Shown in pieces: positions 11,753 through 20,655 of a DNA stretch of 64,000 nucleotides (its first letter is position 1; each line of letters opens with the position of its first letter). The position numbers and the translations under genes are program-made. The stretch comes from JANQFV01 sp964468185 (GTDB taxonomy: Bacteria; Planctomycetota; Phycisphaerae; UBA1845; Fen-1342): contig CAYXTR010000023.1 in assembly GCA_964468185.1 (NCBI GenBank), positions 1-64,000 on the forward strand, read 5' to 3'. The notes under the pieces were generated by a model. The model did no database searches and was not told the DNA's origin. It worked only from the letters and a program-made list of their open reading frames with translations.

Positions 11753-11781
11753 CTGGCAACGTGGGGACTTTGTCCTATTAT
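11753..11781 (+). promoter_or_regulatory. putative sigma-70 promoter of the PPDK gene
   Basis: CTGGCA (11753-11758) and TATTAT (11776-11781) are separated by 17 bp, matching the consensus at four and five of six positions. Transcription would begin about 85 bp before the ATG. Confidence 0.45.
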
Positions 11782-11874
11782 GGCGTTTTCGCGTCGCCAG
11801 GCGTGGTCGGCGGCGTTCCCTGGGTACTCGTTCACCCGTACAGTCGTCTGTGCCACCAGATGGAAGGATGATTC

Positions 11875-14847
11875 ATGGCAGCCAGGAAGAAGTACGTCTA
11901 TTTCTTCGGGGCCGGTAAGGCCGAAGGCAAGGGCACGCAACGCGATCTGCTGGGCGGCAAGGGTGCCGGACTGGCGGAGATGACCAACATTGGTCTGCCG
12001 GTACCGGCCGGTTTCACGATTACAGTGGAAGCCTGCGCGCATTATGACAAACAGGGCGACTGGCCGGCCGGCATGGAGAAGGAAGTCCGGCAGAATGTTG
12101 CCAAGCTCGAGAAGACGACTGGCAAGAAGTTTGGAGATCGGAAGAACCCGTTGCTGGTTTCGGTGCGGAGTGGTGCGGCGCGATCGATGCCGGGCATGAT
12201 GGAGACGATTCTCAACCTGGGTCTGAATGAGGATGCTGTTGAGGGGATGGCGCATGCTACGGGTGATGAGCGTTTTGCGTGGGATGCGTATCGGCGGTTT
12301 CTGCAGATGTACTCGACGGTGGCCGTGGGGCTGAACAAGGATGTGCTCGAGACGAAGCTGGAGCAATTGAAGGAGCGGCTGAGTCTTCAGTTTGATCATG
12401 AGATTCCGGGTGAGGCGTTGCGGGACTTGTGCAACGATTTCAAGGCGTTCTTCCGCGCTGAGACGGGCCGCGATTTTCCCGAGGACCCATGGGAGCAGTT
12501 GCGGGGAGCGATCAACGCGGTCTTCAACTCGTGGAATGCCGACAAGGCGGTCACGTATCGCCGGGTGGAGAAGATCACGGACCTGACCGGCACGGGGGTG
12601 AACGTGCAGCAGATGGTGTTCGGCAACATGGGGGAAGGCAGCGGCACAGGCGTGGCGTTTACGCGTGATCCGAACTCCGGCGAGAATGAATTCTACGGTG
12701 ATTTTCTGCTGAATGCTCAGGGCGAGGACGTGGTGGCCGGGATTCGGACGCCGCTACCGCTGATTCGCATGCAGGAGATCATGCCGGCGCAGTACGCGCA
12801 GCTCGAGGCGATTCGGACGATTCTCGAGGTGTATTACGGGGATATGCAGGACATCGAGTTTACGATCGAGCGCGGGACGCTGTACATGTTGCAGTGCCGG
12901 ACGGGCAAGCGGTCGCCGCGGGCGGTGTTCCGCATGGCGGTTGATCAGGCGAGTGAGCCGCTGCTCTCGAAGGCTGACGCGCGGCGGCTGCAGAAGGAGG
13001 GCAAGCTACCGAAGAGGTATGCGGACGCGGCGGTGAAGCCGCTGATCAGCAAGGATGATGCGTTGGCGCGTATTCGGGCCGAAGATATCGAGCGGTTGTT
13101 CTACCCGATCATCAGTCCGAACATCCCGGGCGAAGAGCTCGAAGAGCACTATGTCGCGGACGGGATCAACGCGGTTCCGGGGGCGGCGTGCGGCAAGGTG
13201 GTCTTTACTGCACGTGAAGCGGAGCAGATGGCGGCGGAGGGTGAGGATGTCGTACTCGTCCGCAAGGACACGAGCCCGGAAGACGTCGGCGGCATGCAGG
13301 CTGCCAAGGGCATTCTGACGCAGACTGGTGGCAAGACGTCGCACGCGGCGGTGGTGGCACGTGGATGGGGCAAGTGCTGCATTGTTGGCTGTGAGGCGTT
13401 GAAGATTGACTACGGCGCCAAGGAGATGACCATCAGCGGGACGCCCATTCGCCAAGGTGAGTTCATCACACTCGACGGCAATACCGGGCGGGTCTACAGC
13501 GGCAAGCTCCAGCTTGAGAAGCCGGAGTTGCCCGACCAGTATTACACGCTGATGGAATGGGCTGATAAGCGCCGTCGGTTGCTGGTGCGCACGAATGCGG
13601 ACACGCCGGAGGATTCGCGCCGGGCGGTTGCGATGGGTGCGCAGGGCATTGGGTTGTGTCGGACGGAGCACATGTTCTTCGCGACGCGTGCCCGGCAGCT
13701 TGCGATTCAGGAGATGATCGTCGCGGAGAGCGAAGACAAACGCCGTACGGCGCTCGAGAAGCTGTTGCCGTATCAGCGTGAGGACTTCATGGGCATTTTC
13801 GAGGCGATGGACGGGCGGCCGGTTACGATTCGCCTGCTCGATCCGCCGCTGCACGAGTTTGTGCCCAAGACGCGCGAACAGGCTGAGGAGCTGTCGCGCG
13901 AGACGGGCGTGGCGCCGGACGAGATCCTCGCGCGAGCGGATGCGTTACACGAATCCAACCCGATGCTGGGGCATCGCGGCTGCCGTTTGTGCATCACGTA
14001 CCCTGAGATCCTCGAGATGCAGGTGCGAGCGATTATCGAAGCGGCGGTCGAGATCAAGCGGCGGGGGCAGAAGGTGGCGCCGGAGATCATGATTCCGCTG
14101 ACGATCGCGGCCAAGGAGTTGCAGATTCTCGCGGAGCGTGTGCGGCAGGTCGCCGATGAGGTGATCAAGGATGCCGGCGTGAAGCTCGATTATCTGGTGG
14201 GTACGATGATTGAGACGCCGCGGGCGGCACTGACGGCTGGTGATGTCGGCGGCGTGGCGGAGTTCTTCAGTTTCGGCACGAACGACCTGACGCAGATGAC
14301 GATGGGTCTGTCGCGTGACGATGCGGGTCGGTTCCTGCCGGACTATGTGGATGCGACCAAGGCCGGCGTATTCCCGGCGGACCCGTTCCAGTCGCTGGAT
14401 CAGCCCGGGGTCGGCAGGCTGGTGGAGATGGCGATTGCCGAAGGTCGCGTGACGCGACCGAAGCTGAAGATCGGCATTTGCGGTGAGCATGGTGGCGATC
14501 CGGACAGTGTGCGGTTCTGTCATGTGGCCGGGATGGACTATGTGAGCTGCTCGCCCTATCGGGTGCCGATTGCGCGGCTCGCCGCGGCCCAGGCGGTCAT
14601 TGAAGAGCAAACGGTGAAGAAGCCGGCCCGGAAGGCGACGCGCAAGGCAGTTCGCAAGACTGTGAAGAAGAGCGCGGCGAAGCAGACCACCAAGAAGAAG
14701 GTGACGAAGAAGAAGGCAACCAAGAAGGCTGCGAAGAAGAAGGTCGCGAAGAAGAAGGCGTCGAAGAAGACTGCCAAAGCCACGAAGAAGAAGGCCGCGC
14801 GGAAGACGGCGAAGAAGAAGCGTGCCAAGCGCAAGGCGCGGCGTTAG
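11875..14847 (+). CDS. ppdK: pyruvate, phosphate dikinase with Lys-rich H1-like tail
   Basis: PPDK interconverts pyruvate, ATP and phosphate with phosphoenolpyruvate, AMP and pyrophosphate in central carbon metabolism. The 990-residue product contains the N-terminal ATP-grasp region (GGKGAGLAEMTNIGLPVPAG), the central swivelling domain with the phospho-histidine (GGKTSHAAVVARGWGKCC) and the C-terminal PEP/pyruvate barrel (GTNDLTQMTMGLSRDD, IGICGEHGGDP). The normal family end is near residue 910. Residues from about 913 to 990 are almost entirely Lys, Ala, Thr and Arg in KKAxKK/KKxAKK repeats, like histone H1 or bacterial HU-type tails. The start has GGAAGGA upstream. The tail is unusual for this enzyme. 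Confidence 0.95.
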   Translation: MAARKKYVYFFGAGKAEGKGTQRDLLGGKGAGLAEMTNIGLPVPAGFTITVEACAHYDKQGDWPAGMEKEVRQNVAKLEKTTGKKFGDRKNPLLVSVRSGAARSMPGMMETILNLGLNEDAVEGMAHATGDERFAWDAYRRFLQMYSTVAVGLNKDVLETKLEQLKERLSLQFDHEIPGEALRDLCNDFKAFFRAETGRDFPEDPWEQLRGAINAVFNSWNADKAVTYRRVEKITDLTGTGVNVQQMVFGNMGEGSGTGVAFTRDPNSGENEFYGDFLLNAQGEDVVAGIRTPLPLIRMQEIMPAQYAQLEAIRTILEVYYGDMQDIEFTIERGTLYMLQCRTGKRSPRAVFRMAVDQASEPLLSKADARRLQKEGKLPKRYADAAVKPLISKDDALARIRAEDIERLFYPIISPNIPGEELEEHYVADGINAVPGAACGKVVFTAREAEQMAAEGEDVVLVRKDTSPEDVGGMQAAKGILTQTGGKTSHAAVVARGWGKCCIVGCEALKIDYGAKEMTISGTPIRQGEFITLDGNTGRVYSGKLQLEKPELPDQYYTLMEWADKRRRLLVRTNADTPEDSRRAVAMGAQGIGLCRTEHMFFATRARQLAIQEMIVAESEDKRRTALEKLLPYQREDFMGIFEAMDGRPVTIRLLDPPLHEFVPKTREQAEELSRETGVAPDEILARADALHESNPMLGHRGCRLCITYPEILEMQVRAIIEAAVEIKRRGQKVAPEIMIPLTIAAKELQILAERVRQVADEVIKDAGVKLDYLVGTMIETPRAALTAGDVGGVAEFFSFGTNDLTQMTMGLSRDDAGRFLPDYVDATKAGVFPADPFQSLDQPGVGRLVEMAIAEGRVTRPKLKIGICGEHGGDPDSVRFCHVAGMDYVSCSPYRVPIARLAAAQAVIEEQTVKKPARKATRKAVRKTVKKSAAKQTTKKKVTKKKATKKAAKKKVAKKKASKKTAKATKKKAARKTAKKKRAKRKARR

Positions 14848-15000
14848 TCGGCAGCGCTGACAGCGCGCCGTGTGCGGCTTTTGAATCGGACGAGGAGGGC
14901 AGGCGTTTCGCTTGCCCTCCAGTTATTTGATCCACCGGGAGGCTTGGCGCTACAGGCGGCGGATTGCAGTCGTAGCGCCGCCGGAAAGGAGTGCATCGCG

Positions 15001-15663
15001 ATGTCCCTCCGCACGATTGCCTTGACCGACGCGCTGTACGATTACCTTGTCACCGCCACGCTGCGGGAGCCACCGCTGTTTCAACAGTTGCGTGCGGAGA
15101 CGGCCCAACTCGAGCAGCGGAATATGCAGATTGCGCCGGAGCAGGGTCAGTTCATGGGGCTGCTGGTCGAATTGCTCGGCGTGCGGCGTGCGATCGAGAT
15201 TGGCACGTTCACCGGCTACAGCGCCTTGTGGACCGCACAGGCGCTGCCGCCGGACGGGCGGCTCATCTGCTGCGACATCAGTACGGCATGGACAGACATC
15301 GCGCAGCGCTTTTGGCAACAAGCGGGGCTGACGGACCGCATTGACCTGCGCATTGCGCCGGCGCTCGAGACCTGTGATCAGCTCATCGCTGCGGGTCAGA
15401 GCGGCGGTTTTGACTTCATGTTCGTGGACGCTGACAAGGAAGGCTACGACGCGTACTACGAGCGGGCGCTGCAACTGCTCCGCGCGGGTGGCGTCGTGCT
15501 GTTTGACAATGCCCTCAGTTCCGGCCGGGTCGTCAAGCCGGACCCCGACCAAACCGGGCCCCGTCATATTGATGCATTGAATCGGAAGATCCAGGGTGAT
15601 GAGCGGGTCAGCATGTCGCTTGTGCCGATCGGCGATGGGTTGTTGATTGCGCGGAAGCGCTGA
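15001..15663 (+). CDS. SAM-dependent O-methyltransferase (CCoAOMT-like)
   Basis: The 220-residue protein is a class I O-methyltransferase. It has the SAM-binding motif AIEIGTFTGYSAL, the acidic loop CCDIS, the metal-binding MFVDADKEGYDAYYE and the VLFDNALSSGRV segment. These match cation-dependent catechol/caffeoyl-CoA-type enzymes. The ATG at 15001 follows AAGGAGTG; an earlier ATG at 14872 would place the site inside the coding region and add non-conserved residues. The gene follows ppdK after 153 bp; a shared function is not evident. Confidence 0.88.
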   Translation: MSLRTIALTDALYDYLVTATLREPPLFQQLRAETAQLEQRNMQIAPEQGQFMGLLVELLGVRRAIEIGTFTGYSALWTAQALPPDGRLICCDISTAWTDIAQRFWQQAGLTDRIDLRIAPALETCDQLIAAGQSGGFDFMFVDADKEGYDAYYERALQLLRAGGVVLFDNALSSGRVVKPDPDQTGPRHIDALNRKIQGDERVSMSLVPIGDGLLIARKR

Positions 15664-15813
15664 GCGACGGTTTGTCGGTCGCGTGCGTCCGACACGGACG
15701 TCAGACGCAACGTTGGCAAACAGGGTAACAACGTAACAAAGTGACGAGGTAACAAGGGACTGCGGGGCGAAACGCGGCTGGCGCCGCGTAGACCGGCCGG
15801 AATGAACTGTTGC

Positions 15814-15838
15814 GGGACGTCAGGCGCGGAGGCCTGAA
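15814..15838. repeat. second copy of the dispersed hairpin repeat
   Basis: The sequence at 15815-15837 differs at one base from 3595-3617 and retains the TCAGGC/GCCTGA stem. It lies between the convergent O-methyltransferase and HtrA genes, in a 265-bp spacer that also contains several GTAACAA repeats near 15726-15756. Confidence 0.55.
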
Positions 15839-15928
15839 GCTCCCGGGCCAGGTGTTGCGTCAGACTATGCGAGCTGTACTCGGGTGGCCGAGGAGCTTGC
15901 ACACCCATCTACGATGCTGCGCGGTTGG

Positions 15929-17470
15929 TTATGGTCGGACGGTCACGATGCGGCGGTCGCCGGTGGGCTCAAGCACTTGCAGGCGGAGCGGTTCGCGGGC
16001 TGGCGCTTCGGCGAGGATACGTTCCATGTCGCGGACCGTTTCCACCAGCTCGCGATTCACGCTGACAATCAACTCGCCGACGTTGACGGAGGGCAGCCCC
16101 TCGGCCGTCGGATCAAGTTGCCAGATGATGACGCCGCGCTCGCTGTCGTCGTACGTCCGCAACATGCCTTCCCGGAGGGTTCGGAACGTCAGGCCCGGCA
16201 GGCGATCAAATGAGAACGCATCGGCGGCGGGCGCGCGCCGCGCTGCCAGCAAACTCTCGGGCTGAATTCCCAGCCGTACCGTCAGTTCCAGCGTCTCTCC
16301 GTCCCGCATGACGCGCAGCCGAGCGGCTTCCTCGGGGACCATATCGGCGACCATCGTGCGCAGGTGCTCAGAGTTTTCGATTGGCACGTCGTCGATTGCG
16401 ATGATCACATCTTCGACCTGCAAGCCGGCGGTTGCCGCGGGGGAGTCGCTCAGCACGGCCTCGACAAAGACGCCGCGCATGTCCTCCAAACCAAACAGAT
16501 CGATGTCGCCCTCTTCGAGGGGTGTGAAGCTGACGCCCAGCCAGCCGCGGGTGACTTCGCCGTCGCGCCGCAGCATCTCGGCGATGCGCGCGGCCCGGTT
16601 TGACGGAATGGTGAATGCGATACCCGCATTCACGCCGTCGCCGTGGGTGGCGATCGCGGTATTCACGCCGATCACCTCGCCGCGCATGTTCAGCAGCGGC
16701 CCGCCGGAATTGCCCGGGTTGATCGCGGCGTCAGTCTGGATGAAGTTCTGGTAGTCGATGTTGACACCGCGAATGCTGGTGCGTCCTTTGGCGCTGACGA
16801 TTCCATGCGTAACGGTGTGCTGCAACCCGAACGGCGACCCGACCGCGAGCACCCAGTCCCCCACCTCAAGCGCATCAGAATCGCCGAAGGCGAGCGGGTG
16901 GAGGTCCGGGGCGTTGATCTTGACGACGGCGAGGTCGGTCTTGGGGTCCGTGCCGACCAAGTCGGCCGGGTAGCTGCGATTGTCGTGCAGCATCACGGTG
17001 ATGTCGGAGCGCCCCCCGACCACGTGGTTGTTCGTGAGGATATAGCCGTCGGCATCGAAGACGATGCCGCTGCCGCTGCCGGGGGGCGGAGGTGCGTTGC
17101 GCATCCAGTGCTCGAACTGCTGGCGCAGCTCATCGGATGGTTCGTCGCCTTCGCCCTGATGCTGGTCGAGGAACTCGCGTAGCCGCCGCTCGAACTGGCG
17201 ATCTGACATGCGTTCGCCGCCCTCGACGTTGATGTGAACGACGCCCGGGCCGGCGACCTGGGAGACCAATTTGAAGGCGCGCGAGACGGCGTGGACCTCG
17301 GGCAGTTCCGCGTGCAAGGCGGCCAGCTCTTCGGCGGAGGCCTGAATCCGGCCGCGTTCCATTGCGTATGCCAGGTGGGTCAGAAAGCGGTCCCCGACAC
17401 CAATCCAAACAAGGCAGAGAACGGCGACAATCCAAATCCCGACGCTGAGACGCGGGGCGGCTTTCGACAT
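15929..17470 (-). CDS. HtrA/DegP-type serine protease with two PDZ domains
   Basis: The 513-residue protein is a membrane-anchored or exported quality-control protease. A hydrophobic segment near residues 9-27 is the anchor or signal. The trypsin-like domain shows the triad: His in NNHVVGG, Asp in KTDLAVVKI and Ser in NPGNSGGPLLN. Two C-terminal PDZ-like domains follow, the first around RGVFVEAVLSDSPAATAGL and a second around GVIIWQLDPTAEGL. The start at 17470 has AGGAG upstream; a longer in-frame start at 17533 adds 21 residues before the hydrophobic anchor. The gene is divergent from the lysine-ketoglutarate reductase gene. Confidence 0.92.
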   Translation of the reverse strand: MSKAAPRLSVGIWIVAVLCLVWIGVGDRFLTHLAYAMERGRIQASAEELAALHAELPEVHAVSRAFKLVSQVAGPGVVHINVEGGERMSDRQFERRLREFLDQHQGEGDEPSDELRQQFEHWMRNAPPPPGSGSGIVFDADGYILTNNHVVGGRSDITVMLHDNRSYPADLVGTDPKTDLAVVKINAPDLHPLAFGDSDALEVGDWVLAVGSPFGLQHTVTHGIVSAKGRTSIRGVNIDYQNFIQTDAAINPGNSGGPLLNMRGEVIGVNTAIATHGDGVNAGIAFTIPSNRAARIAEMLRRDGEVTRGWLGVSFTPLEEGDIDLFGLEDMRGVFVEAVLSDSPAATAGLQVEDVIIAIDDVPIENSEHLRTMVADMVPEEAARLRVMRDGETLELTVRLGIQPESLLAARRAPAADAFSFDRLPGLTFRTLREGMLRTYDDSERGVIIWQLDPTAEGLPSVNVGELIVSVNRELVETVRDMERILAEAPAREPLRLQVLEPTGDRRIVTVRP

Positions 17471-17758
17471 GGCCAGCTCCTGAAGTGCCTGGGCAGCACC
17501 CCTGCCCGGGCCAAGCTCATCCTGGACGGCCACTTAACGTACGCGGCCATCGCCTGCTGCATTGTAGCGGCAATCTCGGTGTTGGGCGGCCACGCGGCTG
17601 GTTGCCGGGGTAGCGGCGATCTGATACTTAATACCCATTGTCAGGGAGTGGGGAGGCATTATGCAGGGGCCAGGCGACGTGCGGCGGCCCGGTCAGCAAG
17701 CAGGTTGTGATCCGAACTGCGCGGCAGCGAACACGTAGGTTCTTGTGGGTCCGATAAC

Positions 17759-19063
17759 ATGAATCCAGCTTTACTCGGCATCCGACGCGAAGACAAGAGT
17801 CGTTGGGAGGCGCGTGTTCCGCTCACGCCTGAAGAAATCGCCCGCCTCATCGGCGAAGAGCGCCTTCAGTTTCAGGTTCAGACGTCGCCCATCCGGCGGT
17901 TCCAGGACGATGCGTTCCGCGCCGCCGGTGCGGAGGTCGTCGACGAACTCGCCGAGGCGCCGATCATTCTTGGCGTGAAGGAGATCCCTGCTCAGCTTCT
18001 GGAGGCTGACAAGACGTATCTTTTCTTCTCGCACACGATCAAGGCGCAGCCGGCAAACATGCCGATGCTGCGGCGGATTGTCGAGCTGGGCGCGACGTTG
18101 ATTGACTACGAGCGTATCACTGACGAGGCTGGTCGACGACTGGTCTTTTTTGGGCGGTATGCGGGTCTGGCGGGCATGATCGACGCGCTATGGGCACTGG
18201 GCCAGCGGCTGCGGTATGAGGGCGTGAGCAACCCGTTCACACTCGTGAAGCGGGCGTATGAGTATGAGAATCTCGAGCATGCGCGGAAGGAGATTGCGCG
18301 GGTCGGCCAGCAGATTCGCAAGGAAGGCCTGCCGGAGTGCATCCGTCCGCTGATGTGCGGGTTTGCCGGTTATGGCAATGTGTCGCAGGGTGCGCAGGAG
18401 ATCTATGACCTGCTGCCGGTGCAGTTTATTACGCCGGGGGAGTTGGCTTCATTCGACAAAGCTGAAGAGCCGTGCGTGAAGGTGGTTTTTCGCGAGGAGC
18501 ATCTGGTCGAGCCGCTGGACGAACATGCCGAGTTCGAGTTGCAGGAATACTATCAGCATCCGGAGAAATACCGGGCTGCGTTTCAGCCGCAGCTCGAGAG
18601 GCTGCACATGCTGATCAACTGCATCTACTGGGAGCCGAAGTATCCGCGGCTGGTCACGTGTGAGCAGGTACGGCAGTTGTTTGGCGGTGGGTCAAAGCCA
18701 CGGTTGCGCGTCATCGGTGACATCACTTGTGACATCGAGGGGTCGATCGAGTGCACGGTCCGGCCGACCGAGCCCGGCGAGCCGGTGTATGTGTATGAGC
18801 CTGCTGAGAACAAGGTGCGCGACGGGGTTGAGGGTAACGGTCCTGTTATTCTGGCGGTGGATATCCTGCCGTGTGAGCTGCCGATCGACGCGTCGACGCA
18901 TTTCAGCCGCGCGTTGAGTCCGTTTCTGCCCGCGCTGGCGACGGCAAACTTTGATGCGTCGCTTGACGAAAGCGGTCTGCCGCCCGAGCTTAGACGGGCC
19001 ACGATCGTGTATCGTGGCCGCCTGACCGAGCCTTATCGCTATCTGGAAGCCGAGATTCAGTAG
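17759..19063 (+). CDS. lysine-ketoglutarate reductase (saccharopine-forming) domain protein
   Basis: The 434-residue protein matches the lysine-2-oxoglutarate reductase half of the eukaryotic bifunctional aminoadipic semialdehyde synthase. It has an alanine dehydrogenase/transhydrogenase-like N-terminal domain (IRREDKSRWEARVPLTPEE, LGVKEIP, YLFFSHTIKAQ) and a C-terminal Rossmann part (CGFAGYGNVSQGAQEI). It would condense lysine with 2-oxoglutarate to saccharopine. The gene is followed after about 100 bp by the saccharopine dehydrogenase partner, which supports a saccharopine pathway of lysine breakdown. The direction of the reaction is inferred. Confidence 0.85.
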   Translation: MNPALLGIRREDKSRWEARVPLTPEEIARLIGEERLQFQVQTSPIRRFQDDAFRAAGAEVVDELAEAPIILGVKEIPAQLLEADKTYLFFSHTIKAQPANMPMLRRIVELGATLIDYERITDEAGRRLVFFGRYAGLAGMIDALWALGQRLRYEGVSNPFTLVKRAYEYENLEHARKEIARVGQQIRKEGLPECIRPLMCGFAGYGNVSQGAQEIYDLLPVQFITPGELASFDKAEEPCVKVVFREEHLVEPLDEHAEFELQEYYQHPEKYRAAFQPQLERLHMLINCIYWEPKYPRLVTCEQVRQLFGGGSKPRLRVIGDITCDIEGSIECTVRPTEPGEPVYVYEPAENKVRDGVEGNGPVILAVDILPCELPIDASTHFSRALSPFLPALATANFDASLDESGLPPELRRATIVYRGRLTEPYRYLEAEIQ

Positions 19064-19165
19064 CCGGGCGCATCGGGCGCGCATCGCGCGAAGGCAGCTA
19101 TTCCGGCCGGCCGGGTCACCCCGTCATTTCTCAGGACCAGGCCGTCGGCAGCAGGAGGTATGACC

Positions 19166-20491
19166 ATGAAGAAGGTGTTGGTGCTCGGAGCCGGTCTCGT
19201 TTCCCGCCCGCTGGTGCGGTATTTGCTGGATCAGCCAGAGTTTCAGGTGACGGTCGCGAGCCGGACGGTCAGCAAGGCCGAAGGGCTGGTGGCGGGGCAT
19301 CCGGATGGCAAGGCAATTCCGCTATTGGCAGATGATACGGAGAAGCTGGCGGAGCTGGTGCGTGAGCATGATCTGTCGATCAGTCTGCTGCCGGCGCCGT
19401 TGCATCCGGTTGTGGCGGAGCTGTGCATTCGGCACAAGAAGCACATGGTCACGACCTCGTATGTAAGTCCGAAGATGCACTCGCTCGATCATGCGGCGCG
19501 CGACGCGGGCATCATGCTGCTGAATGAGACCGGTGTTGATCCGGGGATTGACCACATGTCCGCGATGCGCATCATCGACGATGTGAAGCAGCGTGACGGC
19601 GAGGTGGTCAGCTTCCGGTCGTACTGCGGAGGTTTGCCGGCGCCGGAAGACAACGACAACCCGTGGGGCTACAAGTTCTCGTGGAGTCCGCGGGCCGTCT
19701 GCACGGCGGGCAAGAACCCGGCGAGCTTTCTGGAGCGCGGGAAGCAGGTCGACGTGCCGGGGCGGGAGCTGTTCACGCACGTTGATGAGATGGATATCGA
19801 GGGGGTTGGCCAGCTCGAAGCCTATCCCAATCGCGATTCGCTCGGCTATGTGGGTCTTTATGGTCTGACCGGGATTGCGACGATGTTCCGCGGCACGTTT
19901 CGGTATCCGGGCTGGTGCCGGTGCCTGAAGAAGGTAGTGGATCTCGGATTGCTTGACGAGACGCCGGTTACGTATCCGGCCGGCACGACTTTTACGGAGT
20001 GGATGCGGCAGATCATCAACGGGCCGTCGACGGATGACATGCGGCTTCAGGTCGCCGGCGAAATTCAGCTCGATCCGTCCGACGACGTGCTGGAGCGGCT
20101 CGAATGGCTCGGGCTGTTTTCAGGCGATCCATTGCCGATCACGGAAACGGAGACGACGCGGCTGGATATTCTGGCGGCGCGGATGGGGGAGAAGATGCCC
20201 TATCGTCCTGGCGAGCGGGACATGATTGTGCTGCTGCACAAGTTCATCGCGCGTTTTCCGGACAATACGGAAGAGCACATCACGTCAACGCTGATCGAGT
20301 TCGGCCAGCCGGACGGGGACAGCGCGATGGCGCGGACGGTCAGCCTGCCGGCGGCGGTGGCGGCCAAGCTGGTGCTCACGGGGCAGATCGCGGAAACGGG
20401 GGTGCACATTCCGGTGAAGCCGGAGATCTACAATCCGGTGCTGGACGAGTTGGAGACGATGAACATCAAGTGCGTCGAAAGCAAGGCGTAG
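19166..20491 (+). CDS. saccharopine dehydrogenase (saccharopine reductase-type)
   Basis: The 441-residue protein has an N-terminal Rossmann motif (VLVLGAGLVSRPLVRYLL), the LLPAPLHPVVAELCI segment, and the ETGVDPGIDHMSAM signature of saccharopine dehydrogenase/reductase. It would oxidise saccharopine to aminoadipate semialdehyde and glutamate. AGGAGG at 19153-19158 is seven bases from the ATG at 19166 but only one base from the ATG at 19160, so 19166 is the better start. Together with the preceding gene it forms a split version of the fused animal/plant enzyme. Confidence 0.88.
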   Translation: MKKVLVLGAGLVSRPLVRYLLDQPEFQVTVASRTVSKAEGLVAGHPDGKAIPLLADDTEKLAELVREHDLSISLLPAPLHPVVAELCIRHKKHMVTTSYVSPKMHSLDHAARDAGIMLLNETGVDPGIDHMSAMRIIDDVKQRDGEVVSFRSYCGGLPAPEDNDNPWGYKFSWSPRAVCTAGKNPASFLERGKQVDVPGRELFTHVDEMDIEGVGQLEAYPNRDSLGYVGLYGLTGIATMFRGTFRYPGWCRCLKKVVDLGLLDETPVTYPAGTTFTEWMRQIINGPSTDDMRLQVAGEIQLDPSDDVLERLEWLGLFSGDPLPITETETTRLDILAARMGEKMPYRPGERDMIVLLHKFIARFPDNTEEHITSTLIEFGQPDGDSAMARTVSLPAAVAAKLVLTGQIAETGVHIPVKPEIYNPVLDELETMNIKCVESKA

Positions 20492-20655
20492 CGTCCGGGA
20501 ACGGTTGACGTTTTCGGTCGGAACCTTGTCACGCGGTTACGTGATCATACTGGCGGGCGTGCTGCAGCAGCGCAAACACGAGCCCGCAGCGCGAACGGTA
20601 CAACCTCACTCCGCTCGCTCTCCGGGCCCGCTATCAGTCAGCCGTGGCGCTGACC

